From contig JAPEHQ010000013.1 in the NCBI GenBank assembly GCA_027405735.1, positions 62,001 to 126,000 on the forward strand: 64,000 nt of DNA, given 5' to 3'. Below, one piece after another: positions 46,111 through 60,259 of this stretch (the first letter of the stretch is position 1; each line of letters starts with the position of its first letter). The position numbers and the translations under genes are program-made. The notes under the pieces are model-generated. The model did not search any database. It was given only the letters and a program-made list of their open reading frames with translations, and was not told where the DNA came from. The stretch is from Mucor racemosus (lineage: Eukaryota; Mucoromycota; Mucoromycetes; Mucorales; Mucoraceae).

Positions 46111-49100
46111 TATAATAAAAAAAAAATACCCCTTTTTAAATGAACCAAAGTATTCTGTGGATCTAGGTTATCTACAGGTTCACATTGAGTTTTTTCCGTA
46201 ATCATCAATGCAATTTGCTTTGTAGACTAGGCACTTTTTTTCGTGGATAACATCTTGCTTTTTGGAGAAGGTTTAGGATAGTTGTAATTTGAAAAGAGCT
46301 GTATGTTGTGTTAAAGGGCACCTTATTACAATCAATCAATAGGTTGAATATTCAAACGATATTGTATCTAGGGCTACCGTATCAGTGCAGGATTACAGGG
46401 CAATTTGGTTTCACGGAATTGTGAATTTTTGCTTTCTAAGAGTTCAATAAATGTACCCTAAGTTAATTAAAGACTACCATTATATTAATGCAGTTTCTCT
46501 TCGTTATATACAGCTTGAAATGCTTGCCATTCGCTTTTGATAACTATGGAAGAAAATTTGATACCATACAAATAGAATATGCAAGTGATACAGGGATATT
46601 AGAAATGAAAAGGTAGGGTATGATAATTGATTGCTAGATTCGAAAACGTTCATGTCGATCAGTAATGTGGGTATGTAAATTTGTGCCTTGTCGTATTTAC
46701 ATCATGATATACTAAGATATATATATATATAGTAGCTGTTCATGAGGAGAGAGGGAAAGCAGTGATTTCAATGCTTTCAAACTCTTTGCATGCCATCAAG
46801 TGCTGTTGTCGTCTTGTTTGCATCGCAGTTTTCTTTTTTCTTCTTATTGTGGCGTTCGCTACATCTACATATTTTAGCTTTGAGATTGATATAATCTCTT
46901 GGCATAACATTCGGTAAGTTTGGACAACAAGCGGGTTCCCTTTTATTTACTACACCTATTATAATCAATAATCTCGCCAGTTCTATCTGAATATAAATTC
47001 AAATGAGCTCCCACACAATTACAAAGTTTTCGCCTCCCCGAGTTGCTGTGGAGATAGGGAAATAATAACGTGCACTTTTTTCAACCACTTTGTATGAGTC
47101 GTTTCAGATATTTTTCGAAATTATTTATAAAATCAATATATGATTCGAAATTAAATCTTGAAGTTCCATTTAATGTGCAATAAATATACAAATAACGTAT
47201 CTTGATTTCATTAGCTACGATGATTAACAGAAAAAGCTTAGCATTGGAGGCATGATATGTAGAGTAAAATATCTGTTTAATTTTATAATTAGGAATGCTT
47301 TACTCTTCACATTTTACTTTGCGATGAATAAACACATAATTTATATTAGGTATGTCTGAACATTTATTATATGCAAGTTATCAAAAATGCCACATTTCTA
47401 GCTACATTTTGGTGAACAGATATCTTTGGAATGTAAGTGTACGTTTATTTTATTTTGTTATTTGATCAAAAGGTCTTTTTAGTAGATGCTTTAGAGCCGT
47501 TCTATTTTTCACACGTCATATGGCGTTTATATTTTAAGATGATTCAGGTCGTGTTTCCCTCATCTCTCCCAACATTAACAGACACACATACAGCTACATG
47601 GCATACAACTTGAACTTATTAGTTGATAAAATACACAAATATTCTATGGAACCAAAAAAAAAAGTTGCTCATTATAAGCCTGGATATTTGAGCCATTTGT
47701 CGGTTATAAAAATAAGGCTACTTGAATTACTAGATTTTGGATTTTTGGTGAAACAATGACAATTGATACTGCATTTAGGGATACTTTACCGTAGTTTATT
47801 TACAAAACAAACATGCAACTATTGCTAAGCTCTCAAAATGATCCCATTTTTCTTTATTATTTGATATTGTGCTTCAAAGCTATTGAATATCAGCTTGTAA
47901 TATTTGCTTCCCTTTTGATTGGAATCTGTAATATCTCAAAATGTACAATGTATTTGACTTGAACCAACAATGCACAAAAATAAATGATGTAATTTTCTGC
48001 ACTCTTAACATTACAAATATTAATGTAAGCAAACGAAGAGAAAAGGGGGGGGAGGGGAGGAAGAAAGTTCCTGGCCAAATCGTCAATATTTATAAATATA
48101 CAAATAGTATGATTTTGCATTATCCCTTTAGTATTTGAAAATTGAGATTAGAGACAAGCGAATAATATACATTTTTTTAAATATTGGACCTTAAAAAAAC
48201 GCATTCCATACGTAAGAGGTTTATAGATATAATACAATAAAGTGCGTTTACTCAAACATACACATGGGGTACATTAAGTGTACCTTGATATTTTCTGCCA
48301 CGCAAGTTTAATTTTTTTATTTTATCCCAATTGATCAAATTACAAAAATGACTGCAATAAGCAGATCATTTAATCTTGATGATAATACAAAGTAAAGACT
48401 ATCGTCGTTTGTTTACTAGACTGCAGCAGAGATGTCACATTTCACTATTTGTTTTTAAGGAGATATCGCAAAGAGAATTATATATACTATTCATTGGTGA
48501 TTATAGAGGTAAAATGATTTAATTTGTTCGTATCAAGAATAAAACACAAACAGCAAGGAGAAATTATACTGTCAACGTTTTGGTCTAAAGATTTATTTAC
48601 TTTTTCACCCATGACTTTATTATTTTCAACAAACAGTGTTGTCTAATGCAGGAGCCAATCTTTACCATAAATGAATTAGCATATTGGAATCATTTTGTTT
48701 GGTGTTATTTCTGTTGGCTGATACTTGCTGCTGCTGCTGCTGCTACTGCTGGCAATACATGGTTACTTTTGAAATAAGCCAATCGGAAAAGAATTATAAT
48801 TGACAACAAGGTAAGATGTACCTCATTTCATTAACAACTTGTTTACATGCTATGTGTTATAAGTTTGAATAACGTGGTAAATATATATTGTAAGTGTATA
48901 TATAGATAAATGATCCCCTTGATAAGCTATATTTATATGTATAATTTTTATTATAATCACTCACGGAACCGCTTCCCCCTTAAGTTTTTCATTGAAAATT
49001 TATTGTGGGTTTTTTTCGTTCGTTTTAAACATTTATTTTTTCCTCCTCCCTTTAATATAATCCTCCTTAATATTAATATTAACAGCATGTAAGTTGATTA

Positions 49101-49848
49101 TTATATTTGAAGTCTGGTTTCATCCGCGTTGTTTTTATTTATTTTTATTATTTTGACAGATGTATTATTTATTATTTATCAAACTATAGAGAAAGAGAGA
49201 GAGAAAGAAAGAGAGAGAGAGAGAGAGAGAGAAACAAACATAAATGCACATGTAAAGCAATTGTGTCTGTGATACAAGGATGTATTCGAAATAATCAATT
49301 ATTATAACTGATTCCTTCATGTCTAAACTGAATTGCAATATTTTTATATCATTCCATCACGTGGAATTGCCCTGAAAAATCTCCCCTTACTATCCCTTCT
49401 TTCAAACAACAAAATGGTCGACTCCTGCTTGCAATAAGCAGCGGATGGCGGAATTACTTATAATGTCATTAACGATATAATTAACCCAATTATTTAGATA
49501 GGAAAGAGAAATTGACTTGATTATTTATTGATATAATAATGAAAAACAAAAAAAGATATAGAGAAAAACTAAAGAATACATGTACTCTAATGTTTTTTTG
49601 CATGACATGCTGTTGAATGTATATGATAATGTTAATGTAGTAGTGGTGGTGGTAATGGTAGTGATGGAATGAGTGGCAATTTTTAATGTTAAATATTACA
49701 AGAAAAGGGGGGAAAGTATAAATGTGGATATATTATAAGGGAACTTTGTGTATTAATTACAATCGGTTTCCGTACTTTACCAAATTACCAGAATTACCGA
49801 AAAAATAAAGGGATAAGAGAGAGAGAGAGAAAGATATAAGGGCTTCTT
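46111..49848. other. Long intergenic region without a supported gene
   Basis: This region separates the 3' ends of SNRNP25 and the C2H2 gene. A 43-bp stretch at 46866-46908 matches the 3' end of the solo LTR at 56697-57042 (ending GGCATAACA), so an LTR remnant is present. Microsatellites: GCT repeats at 48728-48745 and AGAG at 49184-49232. No frame shows protein-like composition or splice structure. Confidence 0.5.
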
Positions 49849-50749
49849 TTACGGAGTACTTGTGTGAATTTTGGCATGACGACGTAGATTGCTAACCACA
49901 GAGAATCGACGGCCACAGCCATCAACAACACATTTATAAGGTTTCTAATATGAAACAGTGTTGATTTAATATAATGAATATTGCTATTGAAAAATAAATT
50001 ATTACCTCTCCAGTATGACTATGCATGTGAGTAGCTAAAGAGCTTGGACGAGTGAATCTTTTGATGCACAAGGTACATTTATATCTTCTGGGAGTATTAG
50101 CTGATTTCTCATGACTAACAGAAGAATCGATGCTGTTTCTAGATTTGTATTGTCTTTTATTATTTGTGCTAACATTGCTACGAGAATAAGGTGATGGATC
50201 ATAAAATCCGGATGACATGCCAAAAAAGGGTTGTTGAGGTGGTGATTCAGTTGCTGGAGGTGTTGATAATTGACATTGACATCCCGGAGTGTAACATGGC
50301 TGCATTGGCATTGGGGAAGATGCATTAGAATCAAGATAATAATCAATAGGATATTCGACTGGTGCTCTGATATAATCTTGCTGTTGTTGTGTTGAAGGAT
50401 AGAAAGGGTCGGCTGGTGGCGTTAATAGGGCTATTCCTCCTTGATAGGAGTCATAAAACGAGTCAGGTAATGGTGATAATATCTCTTGTTTCTCTAGATT
50501 ATTATACATGGGAGGAGGATATACTGTTGAATACTTGTCATCTTGGATTCTAGAAGCACTACTACTGCTTGAAAAGCTATAGGTAGGAGACTCGACATGA
50601 TTAAACTCGGGTGAAAATGAGCGAGTAGGAGCCATCAAAGTTGAATAATTGTTGTTATTATTCAATGAAGTAGGAAACGGTAAATATGATTGAGAAGGAA
50701 GTGTATTATTTGAAGTGTATGACATTGATTCCATCTTGATAAAAGACAT
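49849..50749 (-). CDS. Two-finger C2H2 zinc-finger transcription factor
   Basis: Two exons (50006-50749, 49849-49944) give 279 residues. A long Ser/Asn/Pro/Tyr-rich N-terminal region precedes two adjacent C-terminal C2H2 fingers: [23 protein letters not shown], then (across the intron, after the TGEKP linker) [21 protein letters not shown]. The protein ends nine residues after the last His. The TGEKP linker joins exactly at the splice site. It is presumably a nuclear DNA-binding regulator; the target is unknown. The promoter side carries a GA microsatellite at 50770-50794. Confidence 0.9.
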
Positions 50750-50769
50750 TTATAAAAGAAATGATCTAA

Positions 50770-50794
<25 letters not shown>

Positions 50795-50800
<6 letters not shown>

Positions 50801-51496
50801 ATTTGATTCAAAACTGTGAATAGCTTTTTATAATTAGTTTTTTTAAGGGGAAGTTTCTATTTTCTTTATTACCGCTACAAAAACTACTAAATACAGTTGT
50901 TCTTAAGGGACAAAAAAAATCAACAAGATCCATCAAATGGAACACAAAAGATTTCAATTTTAGAAACATCGTTTTACTATCAACAAGATTTTTTTAAATT
51001 TATATAATAATGCTTGAAATAGCTAATTGTAAAATAAAATAAAATAAATTATATTACATTACATTACATTATTAAGACAATTTTTTTTTTTCGTTATAAT
51101 TCTTTGTAGGCATTTATACAAATCCATCTATACTCCGGGAATAATGGAACATTAAGCTTTTCTCCTAAGATGTGTTCCCTGGAAATAGATATAAAAAGAT
51201 GTCAACAAAAAGTATATCCAAAATGGATCAGAAAAAAAAAAATAGGAGAGACTGATTACGATCAAAAATTCAATTTTTATTTATATTAGGAGAAACATAA
51301 TGAGCGGGTACCTCGATAATTTCTGCAATCATTTCGATAATATCAGGGTCAAAAATAAAACAAATATCACTGTAAGAAAAAGAGAGAGCAACAAGAAATG
51401 ACTCAAGAAGAACCCCTTGATTTGAGGTTTATAAAGTCACCTTTTTGGCGTAGCAAATCTGCAATTATATGCAGCATTTGTTATTGTTGTTATTTA

Positions 51497-51533
<37 letters not shown>

Positions 51534-52200
51534 GACTGTTGATAATCATGTTCTGGATGCTGCTGCTGTTTATTATGTAAAAAAAAAAAAAAAAAGTGAT
51601 TGGGAGCCCAAACACTTCTGATTTACATCAAATCAAGAAAAGCAGTAAAGAAATCCTATTATATAATGTAATTTAATATATTTTATATATAAAATAATGG
51701 AAAAAAGGAGGGAATATATATATATATATATATATATGCAAGACTGTATAATTTCGATAGGGGTAGCTTTATTTCGTCATGGTCTTCCATCAAGTATACT
51801 ATTTTGCCACTTTTTCCGCCCGCTTTTTGTTTCTTTCTCTTTCTTTCTTCTTTCAGTAAAGAAAAAAAAGAACGATAATATTGAACCCCTATTTTTTAAT
51901 GCTGGCTGTCAACAGAAACTCCCTGCTTCTTGTATAACGACATTAAGCTTTTTGCATATCAAATCATCTTATTTATTCCTGAAATTGTATTTCGTGATTT
52001 TTTTCTGAATAACAAATACAATCAAACAAACGGCAATTCTTTTAAAAAGGAATTATACATGGAATTTTGTTTTTTTTTTTTTTTTTTTTAAGGAGTTTTT
52101 TTTTGTTTTGTTTTGTTTTTTTATATTAGAAAGAAAAAAAAGAAAGAAGAATATGATAGATTTATAATAGTATAACAAGGGCTAAATTTGAAAAGGCAAT
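50795..52200. other. Upstream region of the C2H2 gene, microsatellite-rich
   Basis: TTG repeats at 51495-51533, (TA)n near 51716-51737 and several A/T homopolymers. The short frame at 51697-52008 starts inside the TA repeat and is not credible. No gene is supported. Confidence 0.5.
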
Positions 52201-52201
52201 T

Positions 52202-52937
52202 TTATCTTAATAATTGATTGGCAAATTTATCTTTGGCTGTTTGATAAGCTTGCATCAAAGTTTGTTCAGAGAAAGGAATATCAACCATATCCATACGAGG
52301 TTTGGATACTCGACTGACAATTGCATTTGAATCGGTCTCTAATATAATGCTAAAATAGATTATCAGATTACATTTTCACTCTCTCTCTTTTTTTTTAAAA
52401 AAAAAAAAAAAAAAAAAAATCCCTCCTCACTTACCCTCCATCAACTGTTTCATCAAGACAAAGAATAACCAAATCTAAATTATCCATAATGGAACGTTTC
52501 TCAACTTGGTATCTAAGACAATATCATCAATATTCTATCCTCACACACCAAAATTCCAATAAAATGTTACCTAAGTAAAGTAGAAACAGCGTCATAGAAA
52601 GCATTCAACATGCTCAATAAAATCAATTCATTTTCTTCCATAGAACCAACAACATAAAAGAAAATATCAATGTTCGAACGATATAATACAACTTGATTAT
52701 CATATAAAATAACTTCGCCTATAGAACACGTTTCATTGTATTTTAGTTTGTGTTCACTCTCACTATCCAGTTTAATTTACCTTGAGCACGCTTGGTTTTA
52801 TCAAACAAACCCTTTTCAAATTGTTTCTGTTGTTTTAATGTAGCATTTTCTCCACCATAATATTTAGCCAATACGCGATTTCCCTCTGCGTCGAGCAAAA
52901 TTACAGCCTTGATAGAATATAAAGAAAGGTTGACCAT
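52202..52937 (-). CDS. RET3: Coatomer subunit zeta
   Basis: Four exons (52781-52937, 52571-52718, 52435-52512, 52202-52349) give 176 residues, the normal length. It begins [20 protein letters not shown] and continues RVLAKYYGG...[12 protein letters not shown], then [38 protein letters not shown] and [14 protein letters not shown]. All are hallmarks of the COPI zeta longin-type subunit, which pairs with gamma-COP in Golgi-to-ER vesicle coats. Intron 3 contains an A-run of about 23. Confidence 0.96.
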
Positions 52938-54160
52938 TATAAATTTATATATTTCGTGGAAAGAGAGAAGGTGAGTTACCCAAAAAAAAGATTGTTGTGT
53001 GTCTTGATATGAAAGGTCACTATATTTAGGGCTCCGGTTCAAGCTTTAATGAATGCAAATTCCAGTTACCAGCATTATAAAGGGTGTTGCATTCATTAAG
53101 TGCATATGATATTATTTATAAAGGTTTATGCTTTGATATATTTGCATTATTTGCAAATAATATTAACTTTTAATTGTGCGCAATTTGATAGGCAATATAT
53201 ATATATATATCTTAAATTGGAATATTATTTCTGATCGCAAATATGCAAATGTGTTTATGTTATGTTGCGCAAAATTAGATATTAACATCTACAGCGGATA
53301 TTGGACTTTATGCTTTTTAATACAGCTCATATACAAATATGAAGTATGCATAAATAGAATTCTTTTACCGGTGTAATTTGCGTTATTTAGTTCAAGTAGT
53401 GTTGAAACTTTAAATGCTAAATGTGAGCAGACCCTTGTTTCTCTTGGAAATATTGGTGAATCTAATTTAAATACAATATTCAAGGTGCTACAAAGATATA
53501 AATACGCAATACTTTGTCTGACACTCTAACCTTCATTAGCAGTACTCTCTTGTTTAATAAATTATTTTAGGGGCTATATAATCTGCTATGATATTTCTTG
53601 CAAGCTTCTGGGGAAATTAACACGACAGGTAAATATCTGATCAAGCAGACATCCCACATAAAAGATGCCAGTTTGAAATTTAATGCTGTTGAGCTACTGT
53701 GTCTGGCTTGCTCATTATTAAAACATTTATGTCATTTTAATTAACCGAAAATCGCTAAGAGTGCTGCAGGACCTTCAATTTTAGCATGAATGAACCTTGA
53801 AAATCATATTTTAGTGACAAATCATATAAACAATACTAAATCTATCGTTACTTTTTACTTCTTTTTCTCTCACTAATCATCGTTTCTTCTTGTCTCATGT
53901 TTGTGCTTTCGAGGTTTTATGGTATACATACAAGGCGAGATATAAAAACAATATTGGTAAATTAAATTAATCAGTTGTGTATCCCTGCTTAACAGTGAAA
54001 AATATGGTGCGATATATTGTAATATACAAATCATTTAATGAGTGTACATGCAGCATGAAACGTATTGCTATTTAATTTTTGACATTTCAGAGTAGGATCT
54101 CTAGGTTATATATACTCAGAATAAACCACATAGAATGTAGCATAACAGACTAATTGATTT
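52938..54160. other. Intergenic, no gene seen
   Basis: AT-rich. A possible LTR-like TATA/terminator pair lies near 53498-53570 (TATAAATACGC then TTTAATAAATTA), but no ends were found. Confidence 0.4.
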
Positions 54161-55985
54161 ATACAATCTTCAAAATCGGAATGCGTCTTCTTTTCTATAA
54201 CTAGCCTCTACTAAACATTTTTTAGGATACACTTTAGATACTAATTAATAGATATGAATTGGTCACATTATGCTACCTGTTCTTAATTTTTTGTTTATAC
54301 CTCGTAAAAGACTCAGAAGCACGTAAAATTAACTACTTTTTCCTTGAGAACTAGGTCCTACTTTTCATTCCTACTCTACTTTTTTTTTCACTAAATAACA
54401 CCAAGAAAATATTATATGCTAATGTACCTGAGATGTTCAAATTTAATTCAAAAATAAGTGTCCATAAATATCCTATTTTCTGCAATTGATATTAATTTTT
54501 CAGTGCTAATGTTTCAGATTTTTTACGCGTATTTCACTGCTAAAAACTAAAATCTTTGAGGCTTCATATCTTTACAAAAAATTAAGTGATACCAACACTT
54601 TTTAATAATAAAACTTACTTGTTTTGACGTGCTCTATAACATATGTAGGTATAAAGGAATTCTGGGCACTTTTATTTTTTTCATTTTTTTTAAGGTTTCT
54701 GTAATAGATTTCAAAATATTCGTTAAATTGAGCAGCCGTTTTTTTACATTCATGTTATTAATCTCGTTGAGCTCCCTCGAACGTAGTTTATTTTTTTTCA
54801 AAATATTGATTTTGCGTCGAGATACCCTCAAAAATGTGTACAAAGAGATACTTTCATTTCTAGCTTCAAATTTTCCCTATATACCCTCATCCCAAATTCT
54901 GAATTTGAAAAAAAAAATTGACAAAAATCCCATTTTCTCTACGAGAAATGCAGATAGAAGGTTCAGTAATAACTCGATCAATAGATAAATTTTTTGCGCA
55001 TTATTTTCATTACTTATTTTTAAAATATGTTTATAAAAAGTGTTGTGTATCTTCAAAAAACCTCAAAAATTTCAATCGCATTTTACGCAAAATGTAATAA
55101 GAAAAATTTGTCAGAATTTTGTTTAGATGGATGCAAAATTTAAAACTGTACAAAAACCATTTAATACGCTAGTTCAACTTACTTTGCAGTTCATGAACCA
55201 TTAAACAATTTTATTTTTTTTATCATTTTCTGGTCGATTTGTCAGATGGATTTTGAATCCCAGTTACCATAGAACTAAGCTGTAATATGAGCAACTATCT
55301 TGATTATCTTGACAAAAAATCAATATTTTTTGCTGAAATAAAAAATGCAGAGTAGCTTTTTTTAATTGGATCTATCTTGTGGATACAAGAAATTAACACT
55401 TCATTTAAGTATATACATATATTCAATTTTTACAATCGATTTTAGGTCAATTTTGATCAACGTTAGACTATTGCACTTGTATATATATTCTGGTGTTGAA
55501 TCTTTTATTTTTGGACAGATATCAATGGTCCATTTAGATGGGAGGTACATTGTCCTTCAATATTTGGCGGAAATCTGATCTATCAGAATTACAGCATTCG
55601 ATATATAGAAGATCTCCGACAGATCTAGCAGATCTTATCTATCCAGTAACTGGTTCCTGTCATCTAGGAACTAATAATAAAACATAACTTATAGCAATAT
55701 TACCACTGAAACATAACGTATTATATCCATACACATTAATAATAATATCTGTTGGCACATCTAATGGATCCCTGTCCATTAGATCTTATCACACAATCCC
55801 AATAACTATATAAACCCATATTTAATTCATTCTAATAAACGGTATTTTTTACGTTGATTTTAATTTACAAAGTCTCGCTAAATCAAAATCGACTCAGTAT
55901 TGCGTGAAAAATTCGAAAATCACCTGAAAACTATCCTAAACCTATTTTTTTACAACCATAAAAAATCGACAAAAAAGTGAAATGC
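54160..55985 (-). repeat. Dispersed repeat F, copy 4 (reverse, uninterrupted)
   Basis: Reverse complement of about 4148-6960 without the two insertions found there. It is the reference for calling those insertions. Confidence 0.75.
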
Positions 55986-56029
55986 ATAAGATTTAGAATA
56001 GATGTTGTTAAAAAAATGCATAATTTAAT

Positions 56030-56240
56030 AAACTTTGATTTATCGAAAGATAAATCGTATGAAATTAATCAAATGAAAAAGTACCGTCTTATTATGAGTT
56101 TATAATAGAGAGGGTTTATATAATACTAATTGGATGAGTGTATTAAATGTGAATGATAATATAATTAGAAGGGGGGGTATTTGAATATTGTGTGAATATA
56201 TTGGAATCATGCTTCTATGATTCAATAGTAGCATGATGAT
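56030..56240 (+). repeat. Dispersed block shared with 33561-33740
   Basis: Same order of landmarks as at 33561-33740, joined here directly to element A copy 4. Confidence 0.55.
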
Positions 56241-56696
56241 ACACTATGGCCGACCTGTGCTGCACAAGATAATTTTGTTGTGCCCAGGTGGGCTGCACAC
56301 TATAGCCTTAACTGCTGTGCTCATTGAATATGGCTAAAAAGATAACAAGATGGACATGAGCACAACAAAAAAAACTGCACACAAGCACAACGCTAATCCT
56401 GTATGTGCAGAATTATAGATTTTCTCCATGTGCATGACATTAATCTCATGTGTGCATAATAGTAGAATTGCCCACCATAAGCATATCATTGTCCCTATTT
56501 GTGCATAATAATAAAATCTGACCATGAGCATAATGAGCTGATTGTATTATTATGGGCACAAATTGGTTTGTACATGAGCATCGTGCCGTTCTCAAAATTT
56601 CGTTGCATTTTTTTACTGCAATTCTGCAATAAGTTTTAAGTTACTTTTGTTTTTATTAATATAAATTATAGACAATATGATTCAATGCGTTGTTGA

Positions 56697-57042
56697 TGTT
56701 GCATCCACAGATCTGGGTGCATTCCTTGGTTAAGATTACGACACAGTTTGATATGTTAAGTTCTACATTGCTGTGTATTATGTTATGAAGCTCCGTTTAT
56801 ACAAGAATGCGGAACTAGTGTGTGTCACCTAGACTTGATTGGATATATGTATATATATAAATAGACTCCTTTAAACAGGTCATATAATTAGAGAATGTGA
56901 ATATAAAAGATGGTTCGATTTTATAATAAAGTTCTTTAGTTTTAGTGTGCTCTTTCATTTTTATAACAGTTTTCCTTTATTTTTATTAAATGATTTAGTA
57001 CATATTTTAGCTTTGAGATTGATATAATCTCCTGGCGTAACA
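56697..57042 (+). mobile_element. Solo LTR, 346 bp
   Basis: Begins TGTTGCATCCAC and ends GGCGTAACA (TGTT...AACA). The 5-bp duplication GTTGA flanks it at 56692-56696 and 57043-57047. The empty site is copy 1 at about 507-520 (GTTGTTGATGTAGAG). TATATAAATAG near 56855 and AATAAAG near 56927 fit a plus-strand LTR. The first 12 bases equal those of the family B LTR at 27223. No internal retrotransposon genes occur in the window. Confidence 0.85.
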
Positions 57043-58393
57043 GTTGATGTAGAGCAATACAGGCAAGGGCCAATATATTTACGGTTATCATCTTTTGTGA
57101 AGGAGTTTATAATAGCTATAATGCTTACAACAACAATGGTTTTTGCTCGAGCATAAATTTAAATGACACGTACTGCTTAAATTTATATGCAAGCCAAATT
57201 TAAGATTATATATGTTACTTTATCACACATAAAATTTAAACAAAGTAACCTTCTTTAAGCTTACTATTTTAGTTTACGATTGTCAACTGTAAAAATATTT
57301 GTTTTTTTTTTAAGAACCATACAATAGCTATGGTCAAAAAACTATGATTATTAGACAAAACATTAGGTTATTCTTTTTTTTTGTTTCTATATCATTTGAA
57401 ATTTTATCACTTTTCTGGAACATTTCGTGGGTCTGTAGTAGCCAGTTCTAGCTTTTCATCAATTAGATATAAATATCATTGCCTTCGATTTTATCTGGTA
57501 ATCAAAAAATACGTCCAACAACACAGTATCAAATAATGATACTTGATCCTAAAATGTGGTTAAATAAAAATATCAATCTCTAATATAACGACTGCTACCT
57601 ATATTAAAAACATTAGTTTTTTATGTTAGCATACTATGTATTCAGATAAAAGAAAAGAATACCAGCTTGATAGTCTGATATGCTTTATCAAACGGTGAAT
57701 ATATCCTTGCAATATGAAACAAAAAGAGAGAAACACACATAGAAAAGGATTTTCAAGGCTTTACATTATTTTAAGCACAATTAAAACCCTGCTAAATTGC
57801 TCATTTCAGACAATGTAAAAGCAGCATTACAGCGCATAAACCATAAACTGAACGAGATAGGCAATATCTGTTATCATAGAAACATACATTTTTCTACCAG
57901 AAAAACCGTCTATCATATCATATATTCATAAAACAATTGCAAGAGCGAGCCCATAGAGCGACACCGTAATTGAGCATAGCAAGATCGAACGGTTAATTCT
58001 CTTATACTATAGTATATATCAAAGTTTTAAATAAAAATGCGTTTTTTCTTAACTTTTCTTATATTTAACCATGTACAGTCTGAAATTTCAGTTTTTTTAG
58101 CGGACATTTTTGGGGACTCATTTTATCCTTACCAACACTCATGATTTTGATCAAAAAACAGAGAAATCAAATTTTGATACCAAAATCAACGTTTAAATAT
58201 ACTACATTGTGAGACAAAATTGTAGCCATGACTAATACACATTTTATAAAAGCTTAATATTAAATGTTAAGTAATAAAAATTTGCATTTTTGCCCAAAAA
58301 ACGGATTTTTGGTTAAAGGATTTTCATGTGATAATTTGTAATAAAAGTGTTTGTTATTTTTTATTGAGCAAATAGAGCACTAAATTCTGCATA

Positions 58394-60038
58394 CAGTGAC
58401 CCCCAAATCTGTCCCAATGTTTCTTAGTTTTAAGTTTAGTATGATTTTCAGGTACAACGAATATATTTAAAGTACGACATATTTTATATATTTCGGAAGA
58501 TCAATTAATTTCCTTTTATATTAAATTAAAAAAATCTCGAATTTTATTGGTCAATTGAATTTATACCCAATTTGGGACAGTATATGCATTGGGACAGTTT
58601 TGAGAGCCATTTTTGATTTTTAGATAATCGATGATTGTAGAACCATAATTTGCACTAGTATCTTGAACGCTTGGAAATCAGTAAATAAACACCTAATTGG
58701 GTAAAGAAAATAAAAAAGATGCATATTTCATATACAGATTCTGGTGCTTTGGCCTATTGAAAATTAATATGAAAAAACTTCAGGAGAATAAGGAAAATGA
58801 TGCCATTAGTCTTTTAAACACCGGTAAATCAGTGCGCCAAGTTGCGGAAATATTGCATGTAGGTAAGCCTGTTGTGGAAAAAATTAAAAAACGGTGTTGC
58901 ACAAGTTTGGGTGTGTCTAAAAGGGGTCGACTTAAATTGCTGTTTGAATCTGATGAAAGGTTTTGTGTTCGCCAAGCAACAAAAAAAGCAGTCAAAAATT
59001 CAAGTAACATTTTAAACTACTTGAGAGTAATGTCGGAGTTAATAAAAGCCCAGAAACTGTCCGAAATCGCTCCGTAGGGGGAGCATAGGAGCAATTATCA
59101 AGCCTAAAAAACCTATGCTGTCTCCGGCTAATATTAAAAGGCGTTTAGAATGGTGTCATCTTCGCAAGGATTGGACTTCCGACGAACGGAAAAGGGTGAT
59201 TTGATCAGATGAGACCAACATTAATAGATTTAACTTAAATGGAAGAAGCTGGCTTTGGATTTGAGACGGTGAGAGCTTGAAATCTAATTATGTGAAGATG
59301 ACCGTTATAGATGGCGGTGGGAGTGTCATGTTTTGGAGGGCCATTACGTATGCCGGAGTTCGATAGATATGCAGAATTGAGGGTGCTGTGGATCGACATC
59401 TGTATAAACAAATCTTTGAAGACGATTTGGAGCGGACTTTCGATTTTACTTTGGATAAATTAGGCCTTCGTCGTGATCAGGTCATTTTCCAGCATGACAA
59501 TGCTCCAAAGCATACGTCAAATTTAGTCAAGGAATATCTATTGGATCAAGACTATGAAGTAATAAATTGGTCTCCGCTATCTCCTGACTTGAATCCGATC
59601 GAAAATATGTGGATCTTATTAAAGAGGAGGCTTAATGAGTACAAAACAGCGCCCGAATGAATCCTTGATCTTTCGGAGCGTGTAACTGAGGTTTGGTACA
59701 ACACCATTAAACAGGAGGAGTGCCAAAAAGTTTTTGATAGCATGCCCAATTGTGTGAAAGTATATTTGGAAAGAAACGGCCTTTGGACGGACTATTAAAT
59801 AGGATTATATTTTTTCCCGCGTAAGCTCTCAAAACTGTCCCAATGCATATGCTGTCCCAGACAGGGTATAAATATAACGGACCAATGAAATTCGAGATTT
59901 TTTTAATTTAATATAAAAGGAAATTAATTGATCTTCCGAAATATATAAAATATGTTGTACTTTAAATATATTCGTTGTACCTGAAAATCATACTAAACTC
60001 AAAACTAGGAAACATTGGGACAGTTTTGGGGGTCACTG
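58394..60038. mobile_element. Tc1/mariner element, 1,645 bp, 214-bp inverted repeats
   Basis: Flanked by TA at 58392-58393 and 60039-60040. The ends are CAGTGACCCCCAAA and its reverse, and the inverted repeats extend over 58394-58607 and 59825-60038 with only a handful of differences. Copy 2 of element A at about 11320-11338 is the empty site. It contains one broken transposase gene. Confidence 0.93.
58770..59798 (+). pseudogene. Tc1/mariner transposase, broken
   Basis: The N-terminal helix-turn-helix reads KENDAISLLNTGKSVRQVAE. A frameshift near 59025-59095 moves to the frame of SPETVRNR and PMLSPANIKRRLEWC. VI*SDET follows (the first catalytic Asp, with TGA where Trp is expected). Then come a second TGA (WI*DGES), a TAG near 59365, the second Asp in FQHDNAPKHTS, SPDLNPIENMW with the third acidic residue, and another TGA after TAPE (59658-59660). 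The coding trace ends at the TAA at 59796-59798. All three catalytic residues are still readable, but at least four nonsense changes and a frameshift make it inactive. Confidence 0.9.
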
Positions 60039-60259
60039 TATGTGTATACTTTTTGTTTTGATAATTGGTAGTATAATTAACTCTAGATTTGCAAAATCAG
60101 AAAAAAAATATTAAAAAATGTCAAAATTGATGATCTGGTCAAAAATAATTTTCTAAATTAATATTCCGCTTATAAGCTTTGTAAGTCTTAAAAATAAGAG
60201 ATTTTATAATACTTGAGAACTTTTTCTTGAATTTACGATGCTGTATCCTCTTGATTCAA

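Noticed and set aside
49107..49307. Arg/Glu-repeat peptide
   Set aside because: Translation of a GA microsatellite.
51697..52008. 103-residue frame
   Set aside because: It starts in a (TA)n microsatellite and continues through low-complexity sequence; no domain.
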